From Hygrophila difformis (Eukaryota; Streptophyta; Magnoliopsida; Lamiales; Acanthaceae), in NCBI GenBank assembly GCA_030278955.1, contig JAOANR010000014.1, forward strand, positions 574,965 to 638,964: a stretch of 64,000 nucleotides of DNA, written 5' to 3'. This document shows positions 60,481 to 64,000 of the stretch, piece by piece. The translations under genes and the position numbers were made by a program. Position 1 is the first letter of the stretch; each line of letters opens with the position of its first letter. The notes beneath the pieces were generated by a model. That model saw nothing but the letters and a program-made list of their open reading frames with translations. It was not told the DNA's origin and searched no databases.

Positions 60481-60492
60481 TCAAAAGTTTCA

Positions 60493-60510
60493 TGGCGCCG
60501 TTGCCAGGGA
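60493..60510 (+). promoter_or_regulatory. Primer binding site, element 2
   Basis: TGGCGCCGTTGCCAGGGA, the same tRNA-Asp-type PBS as in element 1 with one G-to-A change. Confidence 0.9.
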
Positions 60511-60627
60511 GGATGCAGCGTCATTTATTAAGAGGATTACACTCCTGATTACTCCTAGATTAGCTTAGTCTAGTTTAATGTAATATATTTAATTCAGAAC
60601 AGAAAAAGTACCCTCACGATTAATTGA

Positions 60628-60664
60628 ACATTTAGAGTACCAAGACTCTAAATGTGAGGATGTT
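60628..60664 (+). promoter_or_regulatory. Leader hairpin with GTGAGGATGTT, element 2
   Basis: The 11-bp stem ACATTTAGAGT/ACTCTAAATGT is identical to element 1, followed by GAGGATGTT. Confidence 0.7.
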
Positions 60665-61015
60665 AAAACTGAGGAGAAAACCTAACCTAATGGGTATTTA
60701 TCTGTCTTGCAGGAAATTCGGAACCAACCAAAAAGAAGGAGCAGAAAAAGCAAGGAAAACCAGGTTCTTGGTTGGGAAAATTCCACAAATCGGAGAAATT
60801 ATTTTCGGAATTTAAAGAAATTTAAGATCCGGAATAAATCTTGCAGATAAATGGAACTGGCCCGACCTAATTTTATGCAAGTAGATTATTTTAAATAATG
60901 GCCCAATGATTTGAATTTACTTGGACTGAATTCATTCAGGTCCAACTCAAATAAAATGGACGCAGGCCCAATATCACACTCGGGCCCAATCCGTTGAAAA
61001 TTTGAAAATTCAAAA

Positions 61016-61429
61016 AGTTTGTCGCGGACTGACCATTTTGTCGCGGAACGACGTTCCGCGACCAAGTACGACTCCGCGACAAAACACCCCTTATCGGCAA
61101 CCCTTGTTTGTCTTTGTCGCGGAATGATCATTTTGTCGCGATGCCCAGCATCGCGCCCATGTGCAAATTCCGCGACAAAGTTATACTCATCCCTAAACTC
61201 CGCCTGTCCTTGTCGCGGAACATTTTGTCGCGGAGCATGACTCCGCGACAGAGTTCCTATTCCGCGACACGGACACACCACCCCATTCCTTCTCGCCATT
61301 TTGTCGCGGTACACTTTGTCGCGGTGCGTGACTCCGCGACAAAGTCCCACACTCCGCGACACCTCTAATGTCGCTGAGCCTGGTCGCGTAATCCTGTTCC
61401 GCGACCATGGGCTAGGGTTCCGCGACCGG
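61016..61429. repeat. TTTGTCGCGG palindrome cluster, 5' leader, element 2
   Basis: Corresponds to 42894-43307. The palindromic arms are mostly retained (for example GTCGCGATGC with GCATCGCG near 61136-61155). Confidence 0.85.
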
Positions 61430-61437
61430 CCCATTAC

Positions 61438-61445
61438 TATTTAAA
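61438..61445 (+). promoter_or_regulatory. Possible internal TATA box, element 2
   Basis: TATTTAAA followed by a CT-rich tract, about 160 bp before the ATG at 61603. Same position as 43317 in element 1. Confidence 0.4.
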
Positions 61446-61602
61446 CCTCTCCGCCTCCCTCTTCTTCCCCACGCATTCGGACTTAGAAAATTTTCGAAAA
61501 ACCTCCCATATTCGAAACCTCTCCCGAAGTACACCACTGTGTTCTTCGCACCTCTCGAACGCCAAACCCAAGGGAAACTCTGCCCAAATTTTCGCAACCC
61601 TT

Positions 61603-64000
61603 ATGGAGCCATCAGGACCTTCATCTTCGTCTTCTCCCAAGCAAACCGAACCTTGGTAAGCATTCCCCACACTTTTCGTACGCGAACCACTGCCCTGTTT
61701 TTGCGATTTTGGGGATTCCTGCGTTATTACTCTCAATAAATGTGTTAATGGGCGTCCTCATGATTGTTTCCACTTAGTTGATTTTCAATTTTAGTGGTTC
61801 TGTGTATTGGGCATGTTTGGACTGTGATTCCCTGTTTTTATCGTTAATAGCCGAATGTGGTGTTGGGGTTTGGTACTTTAGTTGGTTGATATGGGGGCGC
61901 AGATAGAAGTGTTAGGGGTTTTTAGAAATCTTGATTCCATGAAGGCTAGGGTTTGGCAGTGGTGGATTCCGCCATGGTTGTGGGTTTTGAGTTTTGAGTT
62001 TCTTTTGCTTTTGTTGTTCTAGACTATTATGCTCATGTCTTATCTGCTTGATCTTGATCCCTCCTGGATTGTTGAAAAATCTTGGAAAAGTGAGAGTTAA
62101 TGAACATAGGAATACTGCATGAGTATCAATATGCTGTTGATTTTCTTGATTATAGAGCATGAATGATCTTGTGGGTTTTGAATATGTGAGGGGTGAAAAT
62201 GCTTTTAGTCCCATGTTTTGGCTCGAGTAGAGGCATGATCTTGTGTTTTTAACTTGCTGTGTTCATAAGTATTGCATGCTAAGATGATCATTTAATGCCG
62301 TTTCCTGTTTTGGTGTGTCTGTGTTTGTGTGCAGCAAATTGAGGAAAGTGAGTGTTTGTATTGTTTTTGGCATGTTAGTGCACACCAATTCCATTTCAGC
62401 AGTGCACTTTTTCACTAAAAGACAAAAATAGTACTAGGAATTTTGGTTGACAATGTGTTTTTGTTCCCAATGGAACTAAAGAGTGTGAGTTAAGTAGCAG
62501 TGTTTTGCCACCTCAACTGCTACCTTTTTACAAAAATCCAAAAATGGGACCACACACATCCCACTTTTCATTAAATAAAAACAAGTCAACCTTTTCAAAA
62601 TTAAAAATAGTGTTTGCATTTTCTTGAACGTTTTAACTGTCCAATGACAGTCCAAACAATCCGGAGATAGCGAATCCCTCCCGCCACGCCTCCACTGCAC
62701 ATTCCATTTTCGAGCCATCCGTTCCATCTTCATCATCTTATTCCATTCTCAACAAGTGCCTCGAACTTGTTTAATAAAATTGGAAAAACAAACTTTTGGG
62801 CCCAATGGCCCACTAAAAAAGGAATTTTTGGTCCAATGACCACTTCACTTTTATTTTTATGTTTATTTTTATTTTTATTCCTCCCTTTTAATTGGACTCA
62901 ATAGCCCAATTAAGTTATCTCCTTCTAGGTCCTAAGGCATAATACCTTACAATTGGATCTTTTAATAAAACTCAGATTAAATCACTTAAATCACATTTCG
63001 AGCTTAAGCAAAGCTCAAAATGTGAGGATGTTGGTTTTCACACCTGAGTAGTCTTTGAAAACTCATAAAAAAATTGTTGGATGCATCTAAGCACTTTGAC
63101 CTTTTTCAGGAACGCATTGGTAGTGCACTCAGGCATCGGATTACCTGACTGCACATATGAGGATGCTGGCAACCAGGCCTCAATTGATCGAACAGAGATT
63201 AAGGACACAAGAGAGGCCATCAAATCAGTTTATAAGGTGCCTCTGGACCACACTACAGACGAAAAGTTGAAACTGTCTCCGGGATGGGATGTGCATATCC
63301 CTCCACAGGAAAGGTCAATAGTCGCTGCATCGATAGAAAGGGACTACTACCACTTCCTGAAGAAGTTTTGGATAAGGATGATGGGGTATGCCCCCCAAGA
63401 CGAAAAGACAACTCCTGAAGTCCATCATGAGCGCATCCAATTGAGGTTCAGAGAGCACAGGGCTGTGTGGAATCGGCATGTAGAAAAGGGAACAAAAGAT
63501 CCGAATATAGCCGACTTCGACATCATCATCCCTAACCAGATCATAGATCCTCAAGTTCGGATGGCCTTCGAACACAAATACATGGATCTAAGTAGGGTTC
63601 TCAATAGTGGGGCCATCATGATGTATGAGGCATTTCCATTTAAGTGGAACCCGTATCTGTTCGAAGCAAAAGGACCAGTGGAGCAGAGGTGGACTACAGA
63701 TCTAGCTCGGGCCAGGCATCGAGAGCTGACCTTCAACCTGTACAAGCGCCTCAAAAATGCTGAGAAGTTTGAGCAAAGCCGTAACACCTCACTGTTGAAC
63801 ACCATGAGGAAGATGATCAAGGATGCACGCGAACAATGGGACGACCTGACCACTGTCTGGGGAAAAGGCAATCCAAGTATCACTGGGTCCTTTCTGGAAG
63901 AAGGAGTAGTACTACCTGCAGATGAGGTACTTGAAACCATCTTCACACACAGAAAGTATGGACAGTACGGGACAAGCAAAGATGATGAATTTCCCCAGCA
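61603..64000 (+). CDS. Spliced gag-position protein, element 2 (intact as far as seen, runs off window)
   Basis: Exon 1 is 61603-61655 (17 codons, MEPSGPSSSSSPKQTEP, then a split Trp). The intron is 61656-63109 (GGTAAGC donor, CTTTTTCAG acceptor). Exon 2 starts at 63110 and is open without a stop to the window end. The product aligns with the element 1 protein without gaps over about 295 residues after the Trp, with frequent conservative changes and many silent differences. Shared blocks include FDIIIPNQIIDPQV and EAFPFKWNPYLFEAKGPVEQ. No known domain is recognised in this N-terminal part. It supports the exon model and suggests the frame was under selection when the copies diverged. Confidence 0.78.
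62993..63031 (+). promoter_or_regulatory. Intronic hairpin with GTGAGGATGTT, element 2
   Basis: ACATTTCGAGCTT pairs with AAGCTCAAAATGT (one mismatch) and is followed by GAGGATGTT, as at 44786-44824 in element 1. Confidence 0.65.

Larger units (their letters stand above)
55954..60492 (+). mobile_element. Element 2, 5' LTR (4.5 kb)
   Basis: Complete LTR from TGATAATGGCC to AAAAGTTTCA, diverged from copies 1 and 2 throughout. TATA box at 56574; palindrome clusters at 56260-56500 and 57209-57686, with several sites altered to GGCGCG. A 301-bp insert lies near its 3' end (60180-60480), and it lacks the 291-bp duplication of copy 1. Confidence 0.9.

Noticed and set aside
60886..61434. 182-codon minus-strand frame in the element 2 leader
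   Set aside because: It is the antisense of the palindrome cluster; its repeats mirror the hairpins and element 1 has no equivalent continuous frame.
63315..63979. Minus-strand frames near the window end
   Set aside because: They are shadows of the open plus-strand exon 63110-64000, which aligns with the element 1 protein.

Overview
This window comes from a repeat-rich plant nuclear genome, probably a eudicot. Supporting this are two multi-exon genes of plant-type families with GT-AG introns, an Athila/Tat-like LTR retroelement with a tRNA-Asp-type primer binding site, a plant mobile domain (PMD) gene, many Stowaway-like MITEs, hAT elements with perfect 8-bp target duplications, and tRNA-derived SINE pieces. 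No bacterial-style operon, phage or CRISPR is present.

Layout. (1) 1-11.0 kb: two copies of a repeat of at least 3.5 kb, offset by 7,451 bp (1-3547 and 7452-10998), with a decayed minus-strand PMD gene (3152-7251) in the unit between them. Its 5' exons encode Ala-Ala-Thr repeats and merge into a dense array of the motif TGGCGGCC. (2) 11.3-20 kb: AT-rich intergenic DNA packed with non-autonomous DNA transposons: a 1.29-kb inverted-repeat element, a 1.45-kb element filled with a degenerate ATCGCTGAATT minisatellite, and two hAT elements, one inserted into a Helitron-like 3' end. (3) 20.16-22.84 kb: a complete plus-strand MOSC-domain (mARC-type) gene, 8 exons, 310 aa. (4) 23.61-34.78 kb: a complete minus-strand plant HAD-like hydrolase gene, 11 exons, 387 aa, convergent with the MOSC gene. 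Its introns are swollen by MITEs, SINE pieces and a 54-bp homopolymer. (5) 36.2-64 kb: a family of very large LTR retroelements. Element 1 has a 4.5-kb 5' LTR (37869-42373), a PBS, an internal region (42374-50790) and a cut-off 3' LTR. A near-identical 5'-flank-plus-LTR block follows (51284-55953), then a second, diverged copy (LTR 55954-60492, internal region running off the window).

The retroelement has no visible protease, reverse transcriptase or integrase. It carries one very long gag-position reading frame with a PF20167-like 'putative plant transposon protein' region. That frame begins on a 44-53 nt first exon joined across a 1.4-kb intron conserved in both copies. In element 1 it is broken by three stops and one frameshift; in element 2 it is open to the window edge.

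The most striking signal is a family of nested palindromes built from TTTGTCGCGGAAC and its complement. They are clustered in U3, downstream of the LTR TATA box, and in the 5' leader. Arm sequences differ between hairpins, but both arms change together (for example GGACC/GGTCC in one LTR and GGAGC/GCTCC at the same hairpin in another). A second recurrent signature is a short hairpin followed by GTGAGGATGT, found in the leader, in the intron and as the polypurine tract before the 3' LTR.

All exon structures, repeat boundaries and motifs were read by eye. Family names rest on recognised motifs; no database search was run.
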